A stretch of DNA of 64,000 nucleotides. Source: Beverwykella pulmonaria (lineage: Eukaryota > Ascomycota > Dothideomycetes > Pleosporales > Melanommataceae). Below are positions 47,525-58,230 of this stretch, piece by piece (position 1 is the stretch's first letter; the number at the start of each line of letters is the position of its first letter). The translations under genes were made by a program, and so were the position numbers. The stretch is from contig BCHH01000010.1 of NCBI GenBank assembly GCA_001599595.1, forward strand, positions 1,299,392 to 1,363,391, given 5' to 3'. Under the pieces are notes generated by a model. That model made no database searches, was not told the origin of the DNA, and saw only the letters and a program-made list of their open reading frames with translations.

Positions 47525-47945
47525 TTTGAATTGAAAAGCGAGGGTTTTAGAGTGACATGCATTAGGGATTTGTACGACTTTATACCGGTACACTAGACTA
47601 GCACGGAAAAGGACTACCGGCTGGAATGGTTAACCGCTTCGGAATTTCATGTGTATCGCCGATGCAAACGCAATTCCTGGGTAATCTCTTGGACTTTGCG
47701 GAGATATTGAGGAGAGAGATATTGATTGTAAGTTTCATAGATTCTAGTAGAGTCGGTAATTATTACCCCATGCTAGTGCTTATGTCGCCAAAAGATATCC
47801 CTCCACACGTCATACTAATGACCCCACTATCATGAATTTCCATCCAACTCGTCCTTGGCCACGCTGGAAACGGGAGATTCTGACGAGATCTGCCTCGAAA
47901 AGACTAATCAGTTGGCGATTATGACGTTAGGGAGACGATGTAATA
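47525..47945. other. Intergenic region
   Basis: About 420 bp with the SDR promoter and the 3' flank of the membrane-protein gene. Nothing else supported. Confidence 0.5.
47578..47584 (-). promoter_or_regulatory. TATA box of the SDR gene
   Basis: TATAAAG on the minus strand, 54-60 bp upstream of the ATG at 47524. Confidence 0.5.
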
Positions 47946-48537
47946 TCAAGTAAAGAACAGCTTCCTTCGGAACCTTTTCAAACGTACTTCCTTCCAAAGC
48001 AGGTAACCCGAAACAGTTGCAGCTGCATCAAGATATGGAGATTTGTCAGAATCATTTTCCCTCCAACGGAGATAAGCTTCGACTCCGTCCCATGCGACTC
48101 TCAGAAAGGTGAAAGTAGTCATCCCTTGCTCCCATTGAGATAATGTCAGGGATCGTACAGTTTGATCAACCCGCGCCCTGTGCATAAATTAGCATCACAA
48201 AGAGAAGTTTATAAAAGTACTCCATATACCTGGGTCAGCCCAAACCACCCCCAAGCCTACCATCACTGCTCCACTCGTCGTCCGAAACACAACCCTGTTT
48301 GGCAGTCCCTTCCTGTTCCCTCCAATTGGCCAAGCCATTTGCAGCACCCACACATGCCCCCATGATCAGTAGAATACTATCGATCATAGCATCATTCACC
48401 ATAAAGTAGAACGTAAACAGAAACACCCTGACTACTGAGCACCCGTCCTTGACGTTTGGGAAAGGGATGAAGACTTCGAATGCAATAGCAAAGGCTACCA
48501 AGGGGGGTGAGATATGATGCGGGGCAATGCCAGACAT
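47946..48537 (-). pseudogene. Small membrane protein gene apparently interrupted by a stop codon
   Basis: Not recognised with certainty. Exon 1 (48537-48230) codes MSGIAPHHISPPLVAFAIAF, then EVFIPFPNVKDGC and helices VVRVFLFTFYFMV and IDSILLIMGACVGAANGLANW. Exon 2 (48177-47946) codes RARVDQTVRSLTLSQWEQGM, FLRVAWDGVEAYLRW and a basic end. A good donor (CAG|GTATAT) and acceptor (GCACAG) join the two exons in frame, but exon 1 contains TGA at 48237-48235, nine bases before the donor, so translation would stop after about 100 residues. If that codon were sense the product would be 179 residues. The N-terminal part resembles the start of fungal membrane-bound acyltransferase (wax-synthase-like) proteins only weakly. 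Either a recent pseudogene, an assembly error, or a differently spliced short protein. Confidence 0.45.
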
Positions 48538-49027
48538 GGTGATCAATTTTCGAGGATTCCCTTGGCTCTCAATGGAGCCAATGGTAGAAGTGTTGTCGCT
48601 CTCAACAATATAGCTGGGAGATCAGATGGTAAGCAATTCAGGAGCTTTTGCGCAGTGGTAAAGCAATGCTGACCGAGGATACTTGGCTCATTAATCCAAA
48701 TGAGCGTAAGCATCAAGCCAATACCTGTGATATTGGCAGAAAGATAACACTACTCTCTCTGTTATTCAGGAGTCGTCAGGTAGTGCCGAATGCCCATTTC
48801 CAAATACTGCATCAAGGAATTTCAGACAGACATATTCGAAGATGCATTCGCGGCCGTGACTCCCTAGAATCCCTAAAATCCTTGGGTCTGTATACCTAGC
48901 ATGACTAGACTTAATCTAAAGAAGGGAATAGCTAAATAAAGGTCTAACTTCCGTACCTGTTGAAACCTTATTGTAAACCTTCTCATCATGTATTCTGTTG
49001 CCGAAAGATCTGTCGCCAACCACTCAC
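48538..49027. other. Intergenic region
   Basis: About 490 bp between the membrane-protein start and the MFS stop. No gene or RNA supported; a segment at 48651 resembles a tRNA A-box but lacks the rest of a tRNA. Confidence 0.5.
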
Positions 49028-50728
49028 TTACAGCATCATCTTGAATTCCGGGTCCCGATCGTCGCCCTTCCCTATCCAAGCAGCATACTTCCCATTCTTC
49101 TTTTCCCGATTGAGTTTCCAACACCAAAGCACATTTGCGAGAACACTGTTTCCAATGTTAGCTCCACTTTCATTGCCCAAAAATAAAATAAAGCTTACAA
49201 TAACCACCCCGCACACAGCAATCCCAGAATAATGCTATGACTACGATGAAACTTCGGCGCCTCTGACTTTGGATAAACAAAGCTCGCTACGAAACCACCG
49301 CAGTTCGCAATACCGAGTTGCAGTGCGGAAGTGGTAGCTCGTTTATAGTGACCAGCGCTGTTATTGCTGTTCCACGAGAGGATGCAGGGGATGCTGGAAT
49401 ACATGCCCGTGGCCATCATGAAAGTCATGCCATACTGCACTCTTGCATTTGTGCTGACAGAGATGACACTGTACCCGATGATGGCGATGGGCAAGGTGAA
49501 GAGAATGATGACGCCTCGGATTGCCAATCTGTCGGACAAAACCGCCGCGAAAACGGTGAAAACGGCTGCCACGGCATACGGAGGAACCGTCCAGAGTTGA
49601 GCCTGGTTTGGATCATGCGCGAACTTGAGATTGTTGATAATGGTCGGCAAGAAAAGCCCGAAGGAGTAAATACCACACAGGATTGTGAAATACGCAAGGG
49701 CAGATAGCCAGACCTGCAGGTTGAATATCCCGCGCTTGACTTCGTCCCAGGAGAAGCGTTCGTGGATTTGGTTGGCTTCGTCAATACGGCGGCGGGCAAA
49801 TTCCTTCTCGGACTGGCTGAGAAAGCGAGCGGACTCGATAGAGTTGGGGAGCAAGAAGAAGCTAAGGGCTCCAATAAACATGGTTAGCAAACCTTCTACA
49901 ATGAATATCCATCTCCAGCCTTCGAGCCCCCCTCTGTGGCCAATTGCGTTGAGGCCTCGCGCTAAAAGACCGCCGAACGCCCCCGAGAGCGACGCAGCAG
50001 TGTAGATGATGCCGATCCGAAAAGCTAGCTCGGCTCGCTTGTAGAAATGCGAGAGATACAAAACCTGTTTGGGCCATCAACAAGAGCTCTTTGCGAGGGA
50101 AATTGGCTGAAGTTTACTATTCCAGGCAGAAGGCCGCCTTCCGCCACACCGAGCAAAGCTCGAACACCCACGAAGGAGCCAAAACCACGGACAAAACCAA
50201 TACACATAGTGAGCATGCCCCATACAACAGTCAAGAAAGGAAGCCATATCCTGGGCGACACCTTCTTCAACACCAGGTTGCTCGGAATCTCGCTTCGAAC
50301 AGCATTGTCAGATGGAACGAGCTCTTTTGGTGCGGAATGGAGATTTACCAGGCAATGTAGGTTGCATATAATACACACAACCCGATTGCATATGAGTGGT
50401 CATTAAGGTGAAGGTCTTTCTGGAGGCCTAAGATTTTCGCATTCCCGACGTTTGTGCGATCAATGAAAGAGCACAGGAAGAGGACCGCGAGAACAGGTAG
50501 GAGTCTTGAAGTTCATCAGGGCCTGGTACGACAGCAGCGGGAAAAAAAGGAATATGTGAAGTAGTACCTGACATCTGTCTTCCATAGCACTTTTCGCGTC
50601 AAATGCGACGAGTGTGCATCGTGTGCCGCACTCTCTTCGTCGAGCGGGCTGTTGCTGTGCTCGGCGTTATCCTCGAGCTGATGGGCCGGTATCCTCTTCT
50701 CGTTGCTTAATTCCGGAGAGGAACCCAT
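49028..50728 (-). CDS. MFS permease, Dal5 / anion:cation symporter family
   Basis: Plasma-membrane proton symporter of the family that carries allantoate, nicotinate, biotin or other small organic anions. Spliced model with five exons: 50728-50568, 50504-50349, 50292-50118, 50064-49199 and 49145-49028, 491 residues; every junction keeps frame. The cytoplasmic N-terminus is acidic. TM1 region LLPVLAVLFLCSFIDRTNVGNAK has the DRTNVGNA motif typical of this family; then YIACEIPSNLVLKKVSPRIW, RALLGVAEGGLLPGI, and FGGLLARGLNAIGHRGGLEGW-RWIFIVEGLLT. The C-terminal exon gives NVLWCWKLNREKKNGKYAAW and DDRDPEFKMML, the usual end of these transporters. Looks complete and functional. Substrate cannot be read from sequence. 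Confidence 0.94.
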
Positions 50729-51369
50729 GATTCATTCGATTTTTGAGGTTTCCAGCGTGCAAGGGCAGCGGTGAAGGACGTCAAAATATATGTAGGGCGA
50801 GCAAGGGGAAGAGAAACGCAGCTTACGAGATATGAAGGGAGGGGTCGATTTCCATTTACCCAGCCTGGGCGTCCAGAAACGCACAAACTTTGATGGCAGT
50901 TCTTCCTCCCCATGGGGTAACCCATGCAGCCCATGGTGTGACCTTCCCTAGACGATCACACACAATATCAGGACTAGTGTCAGCAGCGGGCTTCGATCGT
51001 CCCGATGCACGCGACGCGGCCAGATCTGGTGCTGAATGTTTCTCTGAGAATAGGTCGTACAAAGCTGCCCCTTGTGGTATTTCTGGCCTCGTTCTCTATA
51101 TCGATTTCAAGCGGTCAAAACTGCAAGATTGACGGTGTGATATATTGAGGATCAAGAAGCTTTTGGGGGGCGTTGATGGCGCCGCCTTTTGCAAGGGCTG
51201 GAGCGACGCCGGCGCCTTGGCAACGGACACAACCGCAGTGGATATCGATGGTCTAATAAAAGACCACGACGATGAACTCTCTGGGATTCCTTTGCGTGTA
51301 TCATCTACGGGGAACTCCTTTCTATGCTACCGCAACCAAGTAATATTGTCCTGCATCCCTACCACGTAG
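50729..51369. other. Intergenic region
   Basis: About 640 bp between the MFS start and the SCOT stop. Carries the MFS promoter. No supported gene. Confidence 0.5.
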
Positions 51370-53065
51370 TTACTCCATGTCCTTCAAGTTTTTCGCAATG
51401 TGAAAATCCGCCGCTGTCTTATCCATCACGTCCTCTACACTCACCCCAGGCGCCAACTCCGTCAACGTCAATTCCCCTCTCTTCCTATCGACCTGGAAAA
51501 CACACATATCTGTGATAATGGTGCTCACACACTTCGCGCCCGTAAGCGGCAGATGGCAACTTTGGACGACTTTGGGCGGCCCGTCTTTGGCAACATGTTC
51601 CGTCGCGACAACGACTTTGGTCATGTCTGGGTTCGAGACAAGATCCATGGCTCCGCCCATGCCTTTGAATACCTTTCCGGGGACCATGTAGTTGGCGAGA
51701 TCGCCTGAAGCTGACACTTGCAAGGCTCCAAGGATGGAGACATCGACATGTCCGCCCCGGATCATGCCAAACGACTCGGCGCTGTCAAACGTCGACGCGC
51801 CGGGGAGAAGCGTTACGGTTTCCTTGCCGGCATTCACAATGTCCACGTCTACTTCTTCCTCGGTCGGATGGGGGCCCATGCCCAGAATGCCATTCTCGCT
51901 CTGTAGCCAGACCTTGGTCCCCTCAGGCACAAAAGCTGCGGCTGACGTTGGGATGCCGACGCCGAGATTGACGTAGTACCCATGCTTGAGCTCCTTCGCT
52001 GCTCGTCGTGCGATGCGGTTTCTCCGTGCGGCGGCTTCGTTGGGCTCAGCAGCTTTCCCACTCTCTAGGGGATCGCGGAGCTTCCTGATCTCGATATGTT
52101 TCTCTGCGGTTGCGGGAACAATGCGGTCCACAAAGATGCCTGGTAGATCGATGATGTCGGGATGGAGGGAGCCGACGGGGACAATGTTTTCGGCTTCAAC
52201 GATGGTAAGACGGGCTGCTTTGGCCATTATGGGGCCGAAGGCTTTGGTTGTGTATCTACAGACGCTATTAGCTCCGGGTAACCTCTCTCTGGGAGGGGTT
52301 GAAAGCACACCTGAAGACGCAATTCCCAGCCTCGTCCGCCTTCCAAGCTCTTATAATCGCGACGTCACCTGTCAGCGCCGTCTCCATAAGATACGTGCGG
52401 CCATTGAACTCCCTCGTCTCTCTCTTCGTTCCATACCCAACCACCTTTCCCTCACTATCAAACTGGGCGGGTATCTTCCCATCCTGCAACAGCGTATTAA
52501 CAGCCGTCGGCGTGTAAAAAGCCGGAATGCCAGCCCCACCAGCCCGAATCCGCTCTGCGAGCGTTCCCTGCGGACAAAGCTCAATCGTGATATTCCCCGT
52601 CAAATACCTCTTCTCGAGCGCCTTGTTATTGCCCAAAAAGCTGATGATGAGCTTCTTCACCTGGCCTGTCTTGGTGATGAGCGACAGCCCGCCAACGTCC
52701 TCAATACCGGCATTATTCGATATGGCGGTGAGAGAATGCAGCGACTGTGCGCCTCGGTCTCGGATGGCGTGGATGAGGGTTTCGGCGACACCGCAGAGGC
52801 CGAAGCCTGCGCTGAGGATCGTGGAGCCAGACTGGATGTCAGCGACTGCTTCATTGGCTGATTTGAAGAGCTTGGATGCGGAGCGGTCGATTGCAGGGGC
52901 TTTCGCAATCAGTTGACTGTAGAATCGATTGCAGCCTGAAGATGGCCATTGTCTACTGGGAAGACGCGTGGCGCGCAATGCGATGCAATTGGAGGGCCGA
53001 GCGGAGCATATGCGAGAGGGTAGCGAGTGGAGGAGTCGGCGGGCAGCTGGAGACAGGGACTCCAT
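51370..53065 (-). CDS. Succinyl-CoA:3-ketoacid CoA-transferase, mitochondrial
   Basis: Transfers CoA from succinyl-CoA to acetoacetate or a related acid (class I CoA-transferase), in the mitochondrial matrix. Spliced model: exon 1 53065-52311 and exon 2 52255-51370, 546 residues. The start at 53065 gives MESLSPAARRLLHSLPSRIC, an Arg/Ser-rich mitochondrial presequence; a further in-frame ATG upstream (53110) would add 15 residues. The alpha-like half has LSAGFGLCGVAETLI and AISNNAGIEDVGGLSLI, with GAGIPAFYTPTAVNTLL. The beta-like half has YYVNLGVGIPTSAA and the catalytic Glu372 in QSENGILGMGP. GGAMDLVS and AKCVSTIITDMCVF follow. Length and order are as in animal and fungal SCOT, so the enzyme looks complete. 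Confidence 0.95.
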
Positions 53066-53988
53066 TTTGACGACCGGCCACAGAAAACATTCAATTGAAG
53101 AAATTGGCACTCAGACAAATATCAGCAACATCTCCATCTGGAAAATATCCGACATGATGCCGGCTTTTGACGTGACGCGGGTAAGAAATCCATGCATACC
53201 CAAGTGGGGTGCGGGGACGTTTTTCTTTTCGGTAGCATTTATTCCATGCTCCGATATGGGACAATTTAGCCCATGTCGCATGGGTGTACTCCGCTGATAT
53301 TGGAACGTTAACTTGGATTGTATGTGCAAAGTGGGAAGGGTAAAGCAACAAGGTCATGTCATCACCGTTTGTATGGGTAGGAAGGGGTTGAAGATGGAGG
53401 AATTCATCGCCCAGGTGTGTTCGTATCGGTTACCCTCCCTTCACCCGCCCCCACATCAACTATCAACCACTTTCTCCAACACGCGAAAGATGAGCACAGA
53501 AGGGATAAAAAAGACACAATTCAGTTATGTATACAATGCGATTAAACAACTACTTCAACTATACACACCAACACATCTTCCCACTTGCAATCTCCATCAC
53601 GATGCAATCACAGTCCACGATCTAGCACCAAAAACGCCGCGCTTTCATGCTCATTCTCACATGCAAGCCATACTAGATACAGTCCAGATCAGGTTGCTAC
53701 GCTCAACAAAAGGAAAAAAAGGTCTAAAGCACAAAAAATGGGGGGTTGCAAAGTAGGATACAAGAAGTGAAAATAAGGAGATGAGAAGGTATAAACCGAA
53801 ATAAAAATGCAGGGTATCGATATGATAGTTATCCTTTTGGCGCAACCAAACCGGCGACGGAAGGGCAGACGCATGCAGCGCTATGTTATGCAAAAATCAA
53901 TCTAGGTCGAGTCTCCGAAAGGATGGATCCCAAGAGGACAGGCACGATGCGGGTCGAGGCGGATGCCAGCTAGCATGGCACACCGTGC
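53066..53988. other. Intergenic region
   Basis: About 0.9 kb with the SCOT promoter and the 3' flank of the ferric reductase gene. No gene, repeat or RNA supported. Confidence 0.5.
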
Positions 53989-55854
53989 TTAATAGGTGAA
54001 GGCCTCTTCGATGAAGTCGATGGCGCCCTCTTGGAGATTGGGTCGAACCGCGGCTCGCACATCGTCGGCGAATGGCCCACTACCGCAAACGGTAATCGCC
54101 ATAGCGCCGACTCGGTTCTTGATTTCCTCCTCGAGTAGCGTGGCCGTCTTCGGGCGTCCGGCAAACATGCGGACTGTCTCGCTGTTGTTTTCGATCCTGT
54201 TCTTCGGTCGGGAGATGAAAAGCTTGACGCGTAGGCACTTCTTGCGGCCGGGCATGCGCAGGATCTCGTCCATCCACGGCCGCACCCATTCTAAGCACTC
54301 GGCATCAGGAACCGTCCAGATGAGGACGATCTTCTGGGTTGCCGTTTTGGAATAGTGGTAACCGTCGACCAGGTGCTTGATGTACATGACTTGATGTGTG
54401 ATACCGACACCGCCAGCGAAGAGCAGAACAGTGCCATACGAGTCGAGGCTGTGATGGCCACCATAGGGTGCCTCGATGAAGCCAAAGGTAGTGAACTTTT
54501 CGTTGGGCGACTTGGCTGCCTTTTCGTACATCTTGCGAGTGAGGCCAGTTCGTGCGCGGCAAATGAGATTGATTTGGTTGGACTTCTGGGGTGCAGAAGG
54601 CGCCATGACTTCTCCTTCGAGAGTGGGGAGAGTCATTTCTTTGGAGTCTGCGGGCGGGGACATGGGCGGGCTCCAGGCGACAGAGAACGGGTGCGACGAC
54701 CAGAGTGCAAGGGCGGGCAGGTAAATGTGCACATTGCACCCAGGTCGGGGCGTCCAGGGGCGCACCATGTCGATGGTGACGCGAACGGCTTCTCCGGGCA
54801 TGGCCTCGACGGTTACGCTGGACCTCTTCTTGAGGCTGATGCCATGATACGCGGCGGTAAGTAGGCGGATGGCCCATTCAGCGCCCCAGAAGAAGAAGAC
54901 AAGATGCATCCACGGGACTTGGGGCAGATGGTGCCTTTCCAGGTGAAGGTACACGCCCACAAACGAGATGAGCACCATCAGGCGGTGAATGTTGAGAAAG
55001 GTTTCGTAGAAGGCATGGCGGAATGGGGACCAAGCTTGGATGCCAAGAATCGTGAATGCGATAGTCCCAACGGTACCCCAGCCATACGAGGGCTCTTGCG
55101 AAATGGCATTCATAATTTCTTTCATGCCCATGCCGTGTCCAGTGTTGTAGGCCCAGGCGATGGTGTGAATAATGGCTTCCAAGATGGTGATGCGCGCGGC
55201 CCAGCGGTGGAAGAGGTTGAAGTCGTCGTACGAGACTTGCAAGAGTGTGATGAGGGGGTTGTTGCGGAGCGCGAACAGCACCGTGGGGATCAGATTGAGG
55301 GCTGCTAGCATACCAGAGCGGCCGCGCAATGCTGCTACAACGGACTTGTGCTCCTTTTCGTGCCATGGTAGGACCAACATCCAGGCGATGTTGCAAGACA
55401 CGTAGGCGACGAGGATCAGGGTATGCCAGCGTCCCGGCAGCGTTCCGTTGTCAATGGCCGAAGAGAGTTGAAAGGCCTTGTTGTGTCGCTTGTTCCATAG
55501 CGGTGCAACGAAGAGATGGCGCTCTAGCCATGGCCACCAGGTGGTCCTGTTCAACGCCCAGTACGCCTGGCGCTCTGGATTGGCCATGACGCTGATGTGG
55601 CGCATGTGGCGCATCCACATGTTGGTGACGCGCAGGATGAGGGTCAATCCGCCGATGATGATGAAGGCATACAGCAGGACGTTGACCCATAGATAGTTGC
55701 CGGGCTGGTCGACTCCCATGAGGCCATGGGAGAATTTGAGCGCATCGTAGCCCGTGGCATTCCAGTGCTGCAACACGCCGGCGCGGGCATCGAGAGGGTG
55801 TGCGGGTGATGCGGCGATCTCTACGCTCCGGGCGTCGGTTGTGGAGGAAGACAT
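53989..55854 (-). CDS. Ferric-chelate reductase / NADPH-oxidase-type flavocytochrome
   Basis: Membrane flavocytochrome of the FRE family; takes electrons from cytosolic NADPH through FAD and two hemes to reduce extracellular Fe3+ or Cu2+. Intronless, 621 residues. The N-terminus is short and outside-facing, then a TM helix (VNVLLYAFIIIGGLTLIL). The ferric-reductase core carries the bis-heme histidines H216 and H230 in one helix and H290 and H304 in another, each pair 14 apart. FAD-binding HPFSVAW is at 388-394. The NADPH-binding segment LLFAGGVGITHQ starts near 477, and CGSGPFADDVRAAV is at about 596-609. The C-terminus ends in EEAFTY, with the aromatic residue near the end as in this superfamily. 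No EF-hands are present, so it is FRE-like rather than NoxC-like. The 2.4-kb upstream gap leaves room for iron-responsive control, though no GATA cluster was checked systematically. Confidence 0.93.
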   Translation of the reverse strand: MSSSTTDARSVEIAASPAHPLDARAGVLQHWNATGYDALKFSHGLMGVDQPGNYLWVNVLLYAFIIIGGLTLILRVTNMWMRHMRHISVMANPERQAYWALNRTTWWPWLERHLFVAPLWNKRHNKAFQLSSAIDNGTLPGRWHTLILVAYVSCNIAWMLVLPWHEKEHKSVVAALRGRSGMLAALNLIPTVLFALRNNPLITLLQVSYDDFNLFHRWAARITILEAIIHTIAWAYNTGHGMGMKEIMNAISQEPSYGWGTVGTIAFTILGIQAWSPFRHAFYETFLNIHRLMVLISFVGVYLHLERHHLPQVPWMHLVFFFWGAEWAIRLLTAAYHGISLKKRSSVTVEAMPGEAVRVTIDMVRPWTPRPGCNVHIYLPALALWSSHPFSVAWSPPMSPPADSKEMTLPTLEGEVMAPSAPQKSNQINLICRARTGLTRKMYEKAAKSPNEKFTTFGFIEAPYGGHHSLDSYGTVLLFAGGVGITHQVMYIKHLVDGYHYSKTATQKIVLIWTVPDAECLEWVRPWMDEILRMPGRKKCLRVKLFISRPKNRIENNSETVRMFAGRPKTATLLEEEIKNRVGAMAITVCGSGPFADDVRAAVRPNLQEGAIDFIEEAFTY

Positions 55855-58230
55855 GTCGAATGTCTCGGTGGGTCGGTCGAAATGTGTTGATGTTGTTACG
55901 AGGCTAGCTCAAAGGAATGTTGCAAATACTGGATTCGAAACGCTGGGCTTCGAGTGAAATGCTTCTGATGGCACTCCTGAGTGCGAATGTGAAGTGAAAA
56001 AAAAAATTGGGGGGAAAGAAGAGAAACGGGCGGAGAGAGGTGAGAGAGTGCTTTATTTCACGGGGCACGCGTCGCTGGAATGAATGTGTTGGCGTGCGTG
56101 AACAATGGCCGTTGTGCACCCTGACAATTGTTCTGTTCACCGATGATGCATGGCCAGGCGACTGAAGAGGGAAGCGTGGAAGGAGACCGGTGGGATATGC
56201 ACAATGGACGGTAGTTGCAATGCACTGCACTGCGTGATGGAGGAAAACGAAGATGAGGTTGCGGCTATCCAAGCCTGCGGGTTGATGTGGCTGCGTTGAG
56301 GCTATAAGTGAATGCTAGCCGTGAAGAGGGTGGTGTGAGCGAGCGTGAGCGGGAGAGCGACTGTGGTATTGACGGTGGAGTTGTCAACAGACCTGGGAGC
56401 GCGGCGGTGATGGGGGTAAAGAGTAAATGGGGGGAGATCTCGTCTCAAAAGTGTGTGCGGAAAAGAATGTAGGGTTGTCAAAACGAATGAACAACAGTTG
56501 GAGAACAGAAGCTAATGGGAAAGAGGAGGAACCCGGTCACAAAAAGCGTGAGGCCGGAGAGGAGTAGGGGAAGGGTGTGGATATGAACTCCCAAGCAGGA
56601 GCCAAGTTACCGAGACGGGCGGGGCGATTGGCCGTGGTGGTGCCAGAAACGAAACTGCGAAACAGCGCCAAGGGGTCCGGTACCCAATGGCGCAGTGTGC
56701 CTGGCTTGGCCGTGAAACGCACCTCGCTGACCGCCACCCGACGGCTCCACTCACAGGCCCGCACGCCTCCCGTCAAACTTTCTGTCTCTGTACCTCGCAG
56801 CTGCTTGGAGGTGCTTGGCCGTGCCAACGCCAGCTCCCAAGCCGACTCCCAAAGGCTGTTTCAATCCATGCACCGATCGCACACCAGCAGACGAAGCCCA
56901 CCAGCGACCAAGGTTTGACCATCCGCCATCAGGCTTGCCTCGAACGACCCTCTCCACCAGCGCGTGCGCTTCCTCGTCCACACCTCCGCCGGACCTCCGC
57001 CTGCAATGTCTGCGTGTCTCCCCATCATCGTCAGCGTCACTATGGCCAAAATGAAACCTTCCGCAAATGACTAGCCAGAGAAACCAGACGTCCGGCTCTG
57101 GTAGGCCCAAAGCAGGCAGCTACGCGAGTCTGCGCCCCAGCACCCCCGACGTCGATCCCAAGGAGGACATCCTCTGGCTCCTATCCCAAACGCCGCGTCC
57201 GATGTGGCGGGCCCCTGAAATTATTACAGGAACTTTGTCACTCCACCAGGCCCTTCTGGCACCCACGGTGTAAGCCTGGGAGCTTGGTTTTTCCGGACAA
57301 CAGCCACACTCCACTGTAGCAATCTCCATGGTGGCGACTGGCCGTGACTAGAATATCGCATCACCTTCCACACACTCCGCTCCGCTGGCAGAGCCACGCC
57401 TCACCCCTCCGCGCCCGTCAACACCGTATCGTACGAACGGTGGCACGAGGGGAGGCCGGCTGGCCATATGAGCAGCGAAACGGAATCCAATAAACAAATT
57501 CATGCGTTTTGCACCTGCGCCACAGCGCCGGTCGGCGCTCCCGGAGTGTTGAAACTATTTCTTCGTTTGGGAAGCGGCCCGCAGTGACAGGCCGGTTTCT
57601 ATTGGCTCAAGCTGGTCTACCTGACCATGCCTCCACGTGCTGTTCCTGTTCAGGCACCTGCCTCAACCCCGGCACCCTACGGAAATTCGTTTCTGCCTTC
57701 AAACCGCCATCGCAACCTCAACGACGACGCATCAACAATACATAAACACGTATATTTCCTCTTCTGGGTCCAACCTGCCTCACTTGCTTCTCCCAATATC
57801 TTTCTATTATCAACGATGCTCATGTTTGCAAATGCGACGTAATCGCAAGGTCAGTTTGCATGGAGCACCGCACGGACAGGGGTCTGCCATGCACATTTCA
57901 GCGGACACCGTTACCGCGGCATCTTTATTTCTGTCTCTTCATCAACCCGCTTCCCTCTTCGTTCATCATTGCGGTATCTAGAATCTATGCGCTAGCTCGT
58001 CTGCCCTCTGCAAATTTCGTGCACCAACATGGCACATGGTATTGACGCAACCCTACCTACCCAAACACGTATGTAAGTAAAATCGTATCCTTATCCACTC
58101 CCGCAGGCTTATCGCAGATTCTGCCCCGCCACACGGCCATGCCATCCCATGTGCCGGACAGGCTAAGCGCACCGCATGTTCGGATCCTGACCTCATCCCG
58201 CTGAAACATCCGCCGACATGTCCATATTCC
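55855..58230. other. Long intergenic region
   Basis: About 2.4 kb between the ferric reductase start and the CPS1-like stop. Several 60-130-codon frames overlap on both strands without motifs. A 68-codon ATG frame at 57067-57273 (plus) is the least unlikely but unsupported. No RNA gene or repeat seen. Confidence 0.5.

Noticed and set aside
48645..48715. A-box-like GCGCAGTGGTAAAGC
   Set aside because: No matching B box or cloverleaf downstream.
57067..57273. 68-codon ATG frame between the reductase and CPS1-like genes
   Set aside because: Short, no motif and no promoter or splice evidence; left as intergenic.
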